This document shows positions 16,744 to 24,866 of a stretch of DNA of 64,000 nt, one piece after another. Source of the DNA: Bradyrhizobium oligotrophicum S58 (lineage in GTDB: Bacteria; Pseudomonadota; Alphaproteobacteria; Rhizobiales; Xanthobacteraceae); the NCBI RefSeq assembly GCF_000344805.1, contig NC_020453.1:5737001-5801000 (forward strand), written 5' to 3'. The notes beneath the pieces are model-generated. The model searched no databases, was not told the DNA's origin, and saw nothing but the letters and a program-made list of their open reading frames with translations. How positions within the stretch are numbered: position 1 is the stretch's first letter; each line of letters starts with the position of its first letter. Position numbers and translations under genes: made by a program.

Positions 16744-18165
16744 TTGGCCGACCAGGGATTGATCCGCGAGACCGCCTGCACCGTCGTCGACAAGTTGAAG
16801 TCCGGCGAGGTCACGCCGCTCGATTGCCTGGATGCGCTGGAAGTGCGCATCAACGCCGTCGACGACAAGGTCAATGCGCTGCCGACCCTGTGCTTCGATC
16901 GCGCGCGCGATCACGCCAAGGCGCTGATGAGCAAGCCGGCCAATGCGCGCGGGCTGCTCGCCGGCCTCCCCGTCCCGATCAAGGATCTCACCGACGTCGC
17001 CGGCGTGCTGACCACGCAGGGCTCGCCGATCTTCAAGGACCGGATTCCGGAACGCTCCGATCTCCTGGTGGAGCATCTCGAAGCCAATGGCGGCGTGATC
17101 TACGCCAAGTCGAACACGCCGGAGTTCGGCGCCGGCGCCAACACCTTCAACGAGGTGTTCGGGGCGACGCGCAATCCCTGGGACACGTCCCGCTCGGCAG
17201 CTGGCTCATCGGGTGGCGCGGCGGTCGCGCTCGCGACCGGCATGGCGTGGCTCGCGCATGGCTCCGACATGGGCGGCTCGCTGCGCAATCCCGCGAGCTT
17301 CTGCGGCATCGTCGGCCTGCGTCCGAGCTTCGGCCGCGTCGCACAGACGCCGACCACGGCCGTCGACCGCAACCTCGGCGTCCAGGGCCCGATGGCCCGC
17401 AACGTCGAGGACCTTGCGCTGCTGCTGGACGCGATGAGCGGTGAGTATCCCGCCGATCCGATCTCGCTGCCCTCGCCCGCGATCTCGTTTCTGGCGGCCG
17501 CCCGCTCCGGCAGGAAGCCAATCCGCGTCGCCTACTCGCCCGATCTCGGCATCACGCCTGTCGATCCCGAAGTCGCCGCGGTGACCCGCAAGGCGGCGCA
17601 GCGTTTTGCCGAGCTCGGGGTGATCGTCGAGGAGGCGCATCCGGATTTCAGCGAGGCGCACGAATGCTTCCACGTGCTGCGCGCGCTCGACTTCGCCATG
17701 AGCAAGGCCGAGCTGTTGCGCACCAAGCGCGAGCAGTTGAAGCCCGAGGTGATCTGGAACGTCGAGGAAGGGCTGAAGCTCACCGTCGCGCAGATCACCC
17801 GCGCCGAAGCGCAGCGCGTGGCGATCACGGCGCGCGCCGTGAAATTCTTCGAGACCTATGACCTGCTGCTGGCGCCCGCGACCATCGTGCCGCCCTTCCC
17901 GGTCGAGAACCGCTACGTCGCCGAATGCGCCGGGCGGAAGTTCGACAACTACGTGCAGTGGCTCGGCATCGTCTACGCGATCACCTTGGCCTGCTGCCCG
18001 GCGCTGTCGCTGCCCTGCGGCTTCACGGAAACTGGCCTGCCGGTCGGATTGCAGATGATCGCGGCGCCGCGCGCCGACGCCAGGCTGCTCGCCGGCGCCA
18101 AGGTGCTGGAAGATGTTCTCGGCATTGCCAACTCGACCCCGATCGATCCGCGCGCGCCGAGGTGA
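16744..18165 (+). CDS. Amidase (amidase signature family)
   Basis: This 473-residue enzyme carries the Ser-cisSer-Lys set of the amidase signature family: Lys in VPIKDL, the GSSGGAAVALA cis-Ser segment and the nucleophile Ser in GSDMGGSLRNPASFCG. TTG 16744 is taken as start because GGAGA at 16731-16735 precedes it by 8 nt and LADQGLIRETA follows; the frame is open to 16636 inside the previous gene. It hydrolyses an amide to acid and ammonia, in keeping with the nearby M20 hydrolase and importer. Substrate unknown. Confidence 0.87.
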   Translation: MADQGLIRETACTVVDKLKSGEVTPLDCLDALEVRINAVDDKVNALPTLCFDRARDHAKALMSKPANARGLLAGLPVPIKDLTDVAGVLTTQGSPIFKDRIPERSDLLVEHLEANGGVIYAKSNTPEFGAGANTFNEVFGATRNPWDTSRSAAGSSGGAAVALATGMAWLAHGSDMGGSLRNPASFCGIVGLRPSFGRVAQTPTTAVDRNLGVQGPMARNVEDLALLLDAMSGEYPADPISLPSPAISFLAAARSGRKPIRVAYSPDLGITPVDPEVAAVTRKAAQRFAELGVIVEEAHPDFSEAHECFHVLRALDFAMSKAELLRTKREQLKPEVIWNVEEGLKLTVAQITRAEAQRVAITARAVKFFETYDLLLAPATIVPPFPVENRYVAECAGRKFDNYVQWLGIVYAITLACCPALSLPCGFTETGLPVGLQMIAAPRADARLLAGAKVLEDVLGIANSTPIDPRAPR

Positions 18166-18173
18166 AACGGTCC

Positions 18174-18280
18174 TCCTCACCCTGAGGAGCCGCGCAGCGG
18201 CGTCTCGAAGGGTGAGGCCCGAGTGGGGCCTCATGGTTCGAGACGCCCGCCGTAGGGCGGGCTCCTCACCATGAGGGTTG
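18174..18280. repeat. Large palindromic repeat, family D
   Basis: CCTCACCCTGAGGAGCCGCG ... TCTCGAAGGGTGAGGCCC faces GGGCCTCATGGTTCGAGACG ... CTCCTCACCATGAGGG. A partial further copy is at 18328-18377 (CCTCACCCTGAGCAGCTCGC ... TCTCGAAGGGCGAGG). Together they fill most of the 338-bp gap between the amidase and MFS genes. Confidence 0.8.
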
Positions 18281-18503
18281 AGAGTATCGCTCACCGACGC
18301 GTTTCGGCGTTCTCGGCATATTCTTCCCCCTCACCCTGAGCAGCTCGCCGAAGGCGAGCGTCTCGAAGGGCGAGGCCCCGATCTGCGTCGCGCAGCACAA
18401 AGTTCCCATTCCAGGAACATGGGACCCCTGCCGTTGTTCTATATTGGCAATTCCGCCGGCTGCCGTAGAACGGCCGTAAATCACGCTTGCCCGGAGACCG
18501 GAG

Positions 18504-19829
18504 ATGACTAACCAGGCGGTCGAGCCTGCCGCAGAGCCCGCCATGACGTTCACCGACGTCGAACGCCGCATCAAGGCGATCCTGATCGGTTCGGCCGGCA
18601 ACCTGGTCGAGTGGTACGATTTCTATGCCTACACGGCGTTCGCGCTGTATTTCGCGCCGGCGTTCTTCCCGTCCAAGGACCCCGTGGTCGAGCAGCTCAA
18701 CGCCGCCGTGGTGTTCGCCGCGACTTTCCTGATGCGCCCGCTCGGCGGCTGGCTGTTCGGCTATATCGCCGATCAATACGGCCGCCGGCTGTCGCTGACG
18801 GTCTCCGTACTCTGCATGTGCTTCGGCTCGCTGATCATCGCGGTCACCCCGACCTATGCCACCATCGGAATAGCCGCGCCGATCATCCTCGCGCTCGCCC
18901 GCGTCATCGAGGGCCTGAGCCTCGGCGGCGAGTACGGCGCCAGTGCCACCTACCTGTCGGAGGTCGCCGACGCCAAGCATCGCGGCTTCTATTCGAGCTT
19001 CCAATACGTCACCCTGATCGGCGGCCAGCTCACCGCGATCGTCGTGCTGCTGCTCCTGCAGAAAGTGTTCCTGACCACTGACGAGCTGAAGGCCTGGGGC
19101 TGGCGCATTCCGTTTGCGATCGGCGCCGGCCTCGCCATCTTCACCGCTGTCATGCGACGCAACCTGCACGAGACCGAAGCCTTCGTCGAAGCGAAAAAGA
19201 CGGTCGGCCCATCCGGGTCGATCGCCGCGCTGTTCAAATATCCGCGGGAGCTGTTGCTCGTGGTCGGGCTCACTGCCGGCGGCACGGCGGCATTCTACAC
19301 CTTCACGACCTACATGCAGACCTTCGTCAAGCTCTCGGTCGGCCTCACCGAGGACCAGACCACGATGGTCATCTTCGGATCGCTCTTGTTCGCCTGCGTG
19401 CTGCAGCCCGTGTACGGCGCGATCTCCGACCGCATCGGCCGCAAGCCGCTCTTGATCTTCTTCGGTGTTGCCGGCACGCTGTCGACGATCCCGATCCTGA
19501 GCGCGCTGAAGGGCACCAAGGAGCCGTTCGTCGCGTTCCTGCTGATCTGCGGCGCCTGGCTGTTCACGGCCGGTTACACCTCCATCAACGCCGTCGTGAA
19601 GGCTGAGCTGTTTCCGACCAACGTCCGCGCGCTCGGCGTCGGCCTGCCTTACGCGATCACGGTATCGCTGTTCGGCGGCACCGCGCCGGCGATCGCGCTC
19701 TACTTCAAGAGCATTGGTCACGAGAGCTGGTTCTACTACTATCTCACCGGCGTGATCTTCCTGTCGCTGCTGATCTATGCGACCATGCGCGACACCAAGC
19801 ATGCCTCCGCAATGCACCGGCATGAATGA
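18504..19829 (+). CDS. MFS transporter, metabolite:H+ symporter type
   Basis: This 441-residue inner-membrane protein has about twelve spans. The segment GNLVEWYDFYAYTAFALYFA near residue 32 and RPLGGWLFGYIADQYGRR (the loop 2-3 motif) place it in the KgtP/ProP/ShiA-like metabolite:proton symporter family, which carries dicarboxylates, betaines, shikimate and similar acids. Its stop overlaps a possible start of the next gene (ATGA at 19826). The distance from the amidase and the repeats between them suggest its own promoter. Substrate cannot be assigned. Confidence 0.87.
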   Translation: MTNQAVEPAAEPAMTFTDVERRIKAILIGSAGNLVEWYDFYAYTAFALYFAPAFFPSKDPVVEQLNAAVVFAATFLMRPLGGWLFGYIADQYGRRLSLTVSVLCMCFGSLIIAVTPTYATIGIAAPIILALARVIEGLSLGGEYGASATYLSEVADAKHRGFYSSFQYVTLIGGQLTAIVVLLLLQKVFLTTDELKAWGWRIPFAIGAGLAIFTAVMRRNLHETEAFVEAKKTVGPSGSIAALFKYPRELLLVVGLTAGGTAAFYTFTTYMQTFVKLSVGLTEDQTTMVIFGSLLFACVLQPVYGAISDRIGRKPLLIFFGVAGTLSTIPILSALKGTKEPFVAFLLICGAWLFTAGYTSINAVVKAELFPTNVRALGVGLPYAITVSLFGGTAPAIALYFKSIGHESWFYYYLTGVIFLSLLIYATMRDTKHASAMHRHE

Positions 19830-19855
19830 GCGGTCGCGATGAACGAGGTGCCGAG

Positions 19856-20518
19856 ATGGCCGACGAGTCCGAGCTTCCGCCCGAGAGCAAGCTGACCCGC
19901 AGCAAGGAGCGCTGGGCCCGCGAGGGCAAATTCCTGACCGGCCGCGTGGTGCGTCCCGAGGACCAGCGCCTGCCGCCGGGCCAGCACCTGACCCGGGACT
20001 GGCCAGTGCTCGATCTCGGCCTGACGCCGGAGATCTCGCGCGAGCGCTGGCGGCTCGACGTCTATGGCGCGGTCGAGACTCCGCTGTTCTGGGATTTTCC
20101 GGCTTTCCTTGCCCAGGAGCAGCGTCAGTTCGTCTCCGACATCCATTGCGTGACGACCTGGTCGCGCTACGACAATCAATGGGAGGGGCTCGCCACACGC
20201 GACCTGCTCGCCGCCTGCCGGCCGCGCGACACGGCTGATTTCGTCGTGCTGCATTCCTATGACGGCTACACCACCAATCTGGCGCTCGAGGATTTCGCCG
20301 CTGAAGATGCGCTGCTCGCACATAGCTGGTCCGGCGCGCCGCTCACCCGGGAGCATGGCGGCCCGGCCCGCGTCGTGGTGCCGCATCTGTATTTCTGGAA
20401 GAGCGCGAAATGGCTGAAGGCGATCGAATTCCTCGATCACGATGCGCCCGGCTATTGGGAGGTGCGCGGCTATCACAACCGCGGCGATCCCTGGGCCGAG
20501 CAGCGCTATTCGGACTGA
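19856..20518 (+). CDS. Sulfite oxidase-like molybdopterin oxidoreductase
   Basis: This 220-residue protein matches the molybdopterin-binding domain of the sulfite oxidase/YedY superfamily: SDIHCVTTWSRYDNQWEG holds the conserved Cys that ligates Mo, and the C-terminal half has PARVVVPHLYFWKSAKWLK. No Tat or Sec signal is visible, so this is a cytoplasmic-type relative and not a classical periplasmic sulfite dehydrogenase. ATG 19856 follows GAGGTG by 5 nt; ATG 19826 overlaps the MFS stop and is a possible coupled start. Electron partner unknown. Confidence 0.87.
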   Translation: MADESELPPESKLTRSKERWAREGKFLTGRVVRPEDQRLPPGQHLTRDWPVLDLGLTPEISRERWRLDVYGAVETPLFWDFPAFLAQEQRQFVSDIHCVTTWSRYDNQWEGLATRDLLAACRPRDTADFVVLHSYDGYTTNLALEDFAAEDALLAHSWSGAPLTREHGGPARVVVPHLYFWKSAKWLKAIEFLDHDAPGYWEVRGYHNRGDPWAEQRYSD

Positions 20519-20547
20519 CGGGCTCCGTTGAAAGCCTCGCGAAGCGG

Positions 20548-20637
20548 TAGGGCGGGCAAAGACGCGAACCGTCGTGCCCACCGTCTTTCGCCGAAAAGAA
20601 AAGAACGGTAGGCACCCTTCGCTTTGCCCACCCTACG
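20548..20637. repeat. Palindromic repeat, family E
   Basis: GTAGGGCGGGCAAAG at the left faces CTTTGCCCACCCTAC at the right, with inner CGTGCCCACCG and CGGTAGGCACCC arms. One element in this window, placed between the sulfite-oxidase-like gene and the small gene that follows. Confidence 0.7.
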
Positions 20638-20705
20638 ATCTGCATGTTATGGCTTCAGCGCCAATACGCGGTCGCCGCGATGTCCGAACGTGCCAGAGAT
20701 GCAGC

Positions 20706-21071
20706 ATGGAGTTCACCTCAGAAACCGGCAAGATCCCCAAGGGCTATGGGTATCTTCTCAAGCCGAGCGTCATCCTCGCCGCACTGACCGCAAGAGATCT
20801 CGGCGGCATCCGCATCCACCTCGTTCGCAGCCACGGCAGGCGTCTGTTCGATGCGCGATATCGGCCGCCGGACGGCGACATTCCTTATGAGCGTCTCAAC
20901 ATCAAAGTGGGCACAGCGCACGAGCGCGACTTGCCCCCACTTCGCCGGCAGGCGAAGGACGAAGCGCTGCCGGCGCTCGTCCGATGGATTTCCGATCTTG
21001 TCGCGCAAGACCTGCCGACGGCGATCCGGCGCGGTGAACAGGAGATCGAGCTGCTGCCCCCGCGAGAATGA
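20706..21071 (+). CDS. Hypothetical protein, 121 residues
   Basis: I do not recognise a family. From ATG 20706 the product is soluble and highly charged (GYLLKPSVILAALTARDLGG, then IRIHLVRSHGRRLFDARYRP) and ends in an acidic helix-like tail. The composition looks like real coding sequence and not an antisense shadow, and no better frame covers the same bases. The frame is open to 20574 but the added part translates repeat family E. It stands alone between the sulfite-oxidase-like gene and a non-coding dispersed repeat. Confidence 0.5.
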   Translation: MEFTSETGKIPKGYGYLLKPSVILAALTARDLGGIRIHLVRSHGRRLFDARYRPPDGDIPYERLNIKVGTAHERDLPPLRRQAKDEALPALVRWISDLVAQDLPTAIRRGEQEIELLPPRE

Positions 21072-21109
21072 TCATGGCCTGGTCGGGCCAAGCGGCTGCC
21101 GGGCCGGCC

Positions 21110-21580
21110 AAAACATTCCTCTTGCTATTTTCTGAAAATCGTGATTTATTCTCCGCCATCCCGCCTCGTTGCAGAGGGACGGATCGCGATCGTCACGGAC
21201 GTGGAGCGCGGGATGCGGTGGGCGCAACGGGTCGCAGCGTGGTCTTCCATGCGGACGAACGATCCGGTGCGCACGGCGAAATCGTGTGGTCTTGACGCCG
21301 CGGCGCTGGCGTCAAATCGCGGTGCTGTTGACGCGCATCGCGGTGACGGGGGCAAGACAGCCGTTCCCCGGAGAGAGCACGTATAAGCCGTTCCAACCAT
21401 TGCGCAGGGAAGGCCGGGATGTCCTCAGCCGTACCTGTGGTTCTGCCGCCTGCATTTTTTCCGCAGGCGGGCCATGGGGGCGGCAGGCTCCCGACCTTCC
21501 CTGCGCCCTCTCGATGGCGAGAGGCGCGAGATATCCGCAAAGCTCGGGCCGTGCAGGCCGCGAGACGGCGTCATCATATC
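21110..21580. repeat. Dispersed structured repeat of about 470 bp, copy 1
   Basis: This stretch holds no convincing gene but is similar over its full length to 56700-57165. Shared blocks include GGGATGCGGTGGGCG, GTCGCAGCGTGGT, CCTGTGGTTC, GCCGCCTGCATTTTTT and GCGGGCCATGGG. A hairpin (CCGCCTGC at 21446-21453 pairing with GCAGGCGG at 21463-21470) and a second stem around CCTCTC-GATGGC-GAGAGG are kept in both copies, the second with a different loop. Short frames through it, such as one with VVLTPRRWRQ, are not credible proteins. It accounts for most of the gap 21072-21674. Confidence 0.75.
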
Positions 21581-21674
21581 TGCGTGGTGGCCCTATCTGT
21601 TGTATGACAATGTGAGACGATGCGCTGTCATCGCCTCGCGCGGCAGTGAAGACGCAACGATTGGGGACCACATC

Positions 21675-22901
21675 ATGTCGACCGAACGTTTCCAGTTTGA
21701 AGGCGCAGGCGGCGAGCAGCTTGCGGCTGCGCTCGACCTGCCCGATGGCGAGCCGCGTGCTTACGCGCTGTTCGCGCATTGCTTCTCCTGCGGCAAGGAC
21801 ACCCACGCGGCGCGACGCATTGCGATGGCGCTGACGGCGCACGGCATTGCCGTGCTCCGTTTCGACTTCACCGGATTGGGCTCCAGCGAAGGCGACTTCG
21901 CCAACACGACGTTCTCCTCGAACGTCGCCGATCTCGTCCGCGCCGCTGATCATCTGCGCGAGACGCGGCGGGCACCGGCGCTGCTGATCGGCCACAGCCT
22001 CGGTGGCGCCGCGGTGCTCGCGGCAGCATCCGAGATTTCAGATGCCAAAGCCGTCGTGACGATCGCCGCCCCCTCCGATCCCGCTCACGTCACCGGCCTG
22101 TTCAAGGACAGCCTCGACGCCATCCGCCGCGACGGCTCGGCCGAGGTCTCGCTGGCCGGGCGCCCATTCCGGATCAAGAGCTCCTTCCTCGACGACGTCG
22201 CCGAGCAGCGGCTGCTCGACAAGATCGCGCATCTGCACAAGGCACTGCTGGTGATGCATTCGCCCGTCGACGACACCGTCGGCATCGACAACGCCACCCG
22301 CATCTTCGTGACGGCCAAGCATTCGAAGAGCTTCGTCTCGCTCGACCATGCCGATCATCTCATCAGCAACAAGGACGACGCGGCCTACATCGCCGAGGTG
22401 ATCGCCAGTTGGGTCGGTCGCTACCTTGGGACGCGCGCGCCCTTTCCGGCTGGCGCGGCGGCCGAGGACGGACCGCGCGCGGTCGTCGTGCGCGAGACGC
22501 GGACGAGCAAGCTGCAGCAGAGCATCGCGCTCGGCCCGCACCATCTGACCGCCGACGAGCCGGTCGCGGTCGGCGGCCAGGATACCGGCCCGGGGCCTTA
22601 CGACCTGCTGCTGGCAGCGCTCGGCGCCTGCACCTCGATGACGATGCGGCTCTATGCTGATCGCAAGATGCTGCCGCTCGACCGTGTGACCGTCACCTTG
22701 CGCCACAGCAAGATCCACGCCGAGGACTGCGCGGAGTGCGAGACCAAGGTCGGCCTGATCGATCAGCTCGAACGCGACATCGACATGGACGGCGCACTCG
22801 ACGACGAACAGCGCAAGAAGTTGATGGAAATCGCCGACAAGTGCCCGGTGCACCGAACCCTGACGTCGGAGATCCGCATCGTCACGCGCGCCGTGGAGTG
22901 A
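21675..22901 (+). CDS. Alpha/beta hydrolase-OsmC fusion protein
   Basis: Two domains are fused in 408 residues. Residues about 1-255 form an alpha/beta hydrolase with nucleophile Ser108 in GHSLGGAAV and a late HADHLI His. Residues about 270-408 are an OsmC/Ohr-type domain with [15 protein letters not shown] and CPVHRTL, which hold the two redox cysteines used by OsmC peroxidases. ATG 21675 begins [20 protein letters not shown]; the longer frame translates the upstream dispersed repeat. This domain pair is known in proteobacteria, but its joint substrate is unclear. A role in peroxide or thioester handling is inference. Confidence 0.88.
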   Translation: MSTERFQFEGAGGEQLAAALDLPDGEPRAYALFAHCFSCGKDTHAARRIAMALTAHGIAVLRFDFTGLGSSEGDFANTTFSSNVADLVRAADHLRETRRAPALLIGHSLGGAAVLAAASEISDAKAVVTIAAPSDPAHVTGLFKDSLDAIRRDGSAEVSLAGRPFRIKSSFLDDVAEQRLLDKIAHLHKALLVMHSPVDDTVGIDNATRIFVTAKHSKSFVSLDHADHLISNKDDAAYIAEVIASWVGRYLGTRAPFPAGAAAEDGPRAVVVRETRTSKLQQSIALGPHHLTADEPVAVGGQDTGPGPYDLLLAALGACTSMTMRLYADRKMLPLDRVTVTLRHSKIHAEDCAECETKVGLIDQLERDIDMDGALDDEQRKKLMEIADKCPVHRTLTSEIRIVTRAVE

Positions 22902-23083
22902 CTGACAACCACAGCTTGATGCATGAGGTTGGATTGGCGCGTCACTCGCAATCCCACTTCTTCCATGGGGCTACGAGTTCACGCATCTCCAGAGCTCGAC
23001 GCAAGTTCTCACAGCGACAGCGGGGCGAGGTGCACCGAGCCAGCCGCAAGCTATGTCTTCGTTCAACTGAAACGCATCGCGAT

Positions 23084-24157
23084 TTAGTGCGCCGCCTGTG
23101 GCTCGATCTTCAGCGGCCGCACGCGCAACGCGCCGCGCAGGCCGGCCGCGGTGCCGATGAAAATGCCGGCGATAGCGATGAACGACGGCAGCGCCAGGGT
23201 CGACAATCCGGTCAGGCCCTGCCCGACCGAGCAGCCCAGAGCCATGACGCCGCCGACGCCCATCAGCGCGGCGCCGCCGGCCGAACGCAGCATGTGATAC
23301 GGCGAATGAAAACCTTCGAGCTTGAAGCGGCGCGTGACGACTGCCGTGATGAGGCTGCCGGCGAGCACTCCGGCCACGGTCGCGATCCCGAAGCTCACCG
23401 TCGAACCGGTCGAGAGCATCACATATTGCAAGCCATCGGCGATCGGCGCGACGAAGGTCAGCGACGCCACCGGCACCGGATTGAAATCATCGGCGCCGAG
23501 AGTGCCTGTCGCAAACCAGCCCGCCGCGATCAACAGGCCAACGATGAGGCCTGCGAGCACCTGCCCCGGGGCGCGCCGAAACGGCGCATGCACGAAGGCA
23601 AAGGCGATCAGACCACCACCGAGCGCGAGCGCCGGCAACAGCCGCGCCGGCGTTCCATGCAGGCCGCCGATCGACAACAACGCCGGCAGCGAGGTGGCGG
23701 TCGCCATGGTCTGCGAGACCTGGGTCAGCGCGATCCGCAGCGGCGCGACCAGGCCCTTCAAGGTCATCTCGGCGGCGATCGCGAGCACCATCACCACCAC
23801 GAAGGAGCGCAGATTGCCGCGGCCGAGCAGCACCAGCGCGCGCGAGCCGCAACCGTTCGCCAGTACCATGCCGTAGCCGAAAAGGACGCCGCCGGCGAAC
23901 ATCAGCGGCACGGAGAAGCTCGGCTGCAGATAGATCGACTTGCCGAGATCGACGCCGCCGCTGGCCGCGAGGACCTGCGTCGCAACGATCGCGATCCCCA
24001 TCGCGAGCGCGTAAGTCCGAGCCAGACGGCCATCGCCCTCAGCCCACCAGCCGCGCAGGCTGCTCATCATGCAGAAGCCGCTGAGCAGGCCGACCATGCC
24101 ATAGACCAGGCCGATCGCGAGACCGGCCATCACGGCCAGATTGGCTGCTTCGGGCAA
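23084..24157 (-). CDS. YeeE/YedE-family membrane protein (sulfur-compound transport type)
   Basis: This is an inner-membrane protein of 357 residues with about ten hydrophobic spans. It has the conserved cysteine-containing motifs of the YeeE/YedE (TsuA-like) family: GFCMMSSLRG near the N-terminus, LANGCGSRALVLLGRGNLRS in the middle and ALGCSVGQGLTG near the C-terminus. Relatives import thiosulfate through a cysteine relay. TTG 24157 is proposed as start since AAGGAC lies 7 nt upstream; ATG 24214 would add 19 basic residues. It is divergent from paaI and has no sulfurtransferase (TusA) partner here. Confidence 0.83.
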   Translation of the reverse strand: MPEAANLAVMAGLAIGLVYGMVGLLSGFCMMSSLRGWWAEGDGRLARTYALAMGIAIVATQVLAASGGVDLGKSIYLQPSFSVPLMFAGGVLFGYGMVLANGCGSRALVLLGRGNLRSFVVVMVLAIAAEMTLKGLVAPLRIALTQVSQTMATATSLPALLSIGGLHGTPARLLPALALGGGLIAFAFVHAPFRRAPGQVLAGLIVGLLIAAGWFATGTLGADDFNPVPVASLTFVAPIADGLQYVMLSTGSTVSFGIATVAGVLAGSLITAVVTRRFKLEGFHSPYHMLRSAGGAALMGVGGVMALGCSVGQGLTGLSTLALPSFIAIAGIFIGTAAGLRGALRVRPLKIEPQAAH

Positions 24158-24272
24158 TTCCGGTGTCCTTCTGGTTGCGGAAAAGATGCGGCGAAACACA
24201 GGCCGCGCAAGCATCGCTTTCGCTTGACGCGCGAGGAATATTCGCCACGATATCGAGCTTAACTAGTTCAGA

Positions 24273-24292
24273 ATGCTTGTTCCAACAAGCAT
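24273..24292. promoter_or_regulatory. Perfect operator-like palindrome upstream of paaI
   Basis: ATGCTTGTT-CC-AACAAGCAT, 9-bp perfect arms, lies 80 nt before the paaI start in the region divergent from the YeeE/YedE gene. Its form fits a TetR- or MarR-type operator; which regulator binds is unknown. Confidence 0.55.
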
Positions 24293-24371
24293 CAACGGGA
24301 GAGAACGCCGTGGTTTCACAAGCCCAACCTTCTGGGTGGCCGATTGCCCGTGCGTGTGTGGAGGCCGGGCG

Positions 24372-24824
24372 GTGAGCGGCGAAACCGCGCTCTCACCCGA
24401 TGCGCTTGCCCGCGCCTGCGCCGATGCCATGTGGCAGGATGACCGCGCGAGCCAGGGGCTCGGCATGCAGATTGTCGAGATCGGCCCCGGCTGCGCCACG
24501 TTGCAGATGACCATCCAGCCGCACATGGTCAACGGCCATGGCATCGCCCATGGCGGCTTCATCTTCACGCTGGCCGATTCCGCGTTCGCATTCGCCTGCA
24601 ACTCGCACAACGACCGCACGGTGGCCGCGCAGGGCAGCATCAGCTTCATCCGCCCGGGCAAGCTCGGCGATGTCCTGGTGGCGCGCGCGAACGAAGTCTC
24701 GCGCAGCGGCCGCTCGGGCATCTACGACGTCCGCGTCAGCGCCGGCGATACCGTCATCGCTGAATTCCGCGGCCATTCCCGCAGCATCGGCGGCACACTG
24801 GTGCCGACCGGCGCCACCAGCTGA
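24372..24824 (+). CDS. paaI: Phenylacetate-pathway acyl-CoA thioesterase (PaaI)
   Basis: This 150-residue hotdog-fold thioesterase has the signature NGHGIAHGGFIFTLADSAFAFACNSHN and RPGKLGDVLVARANEV of PaaI. In the paa pathway it hydrolyses dead-end CoA thioesters to free coenzyme A. GTG 24372 (SGETALSPDALARACADAM) matches family starts; a 21-codon frame from GTG 24310, which has GGGAGAG before it, ends in a GTGA overlap with this start, so translation may be coupled to a leader peptide. paaK follows after 42 nt. Confidence 0.87.
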   Translation: MSGETALSPDALARACADAMWQDDRASQGLGMQIVEIGPGCATLQMTIQPHMVNGHGIAHGGFIFTLADSAFAFACNSHNDRTVAAQGSISFIRPGKLGDVLVARANEVSRSGRSGIYDVRVSAGDTVIAEFRGHSRSIGGTLVPTGATS

Positions 24825-24866
24825 GCCCTTCCCTTACGCCCCGCGCCATCGCCGGAGGACCTGACA

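Noticed and set aside
18291..20321. 676-codon minus-strand frame
   Set aside because: It is antisense to the MFS and sulfite-oxidase-like genes, is Arg/Glu/Gln-rich as expected of a GC-rich shadow, and starts in no plausible context.
21169..21615. Frames containing VVLTPRRW in the dispersed repeat
   Set aside because: The two copies differ by indels that break the frame; the conserved signal is at DNA and stem level, so the peptide is probably spurious.
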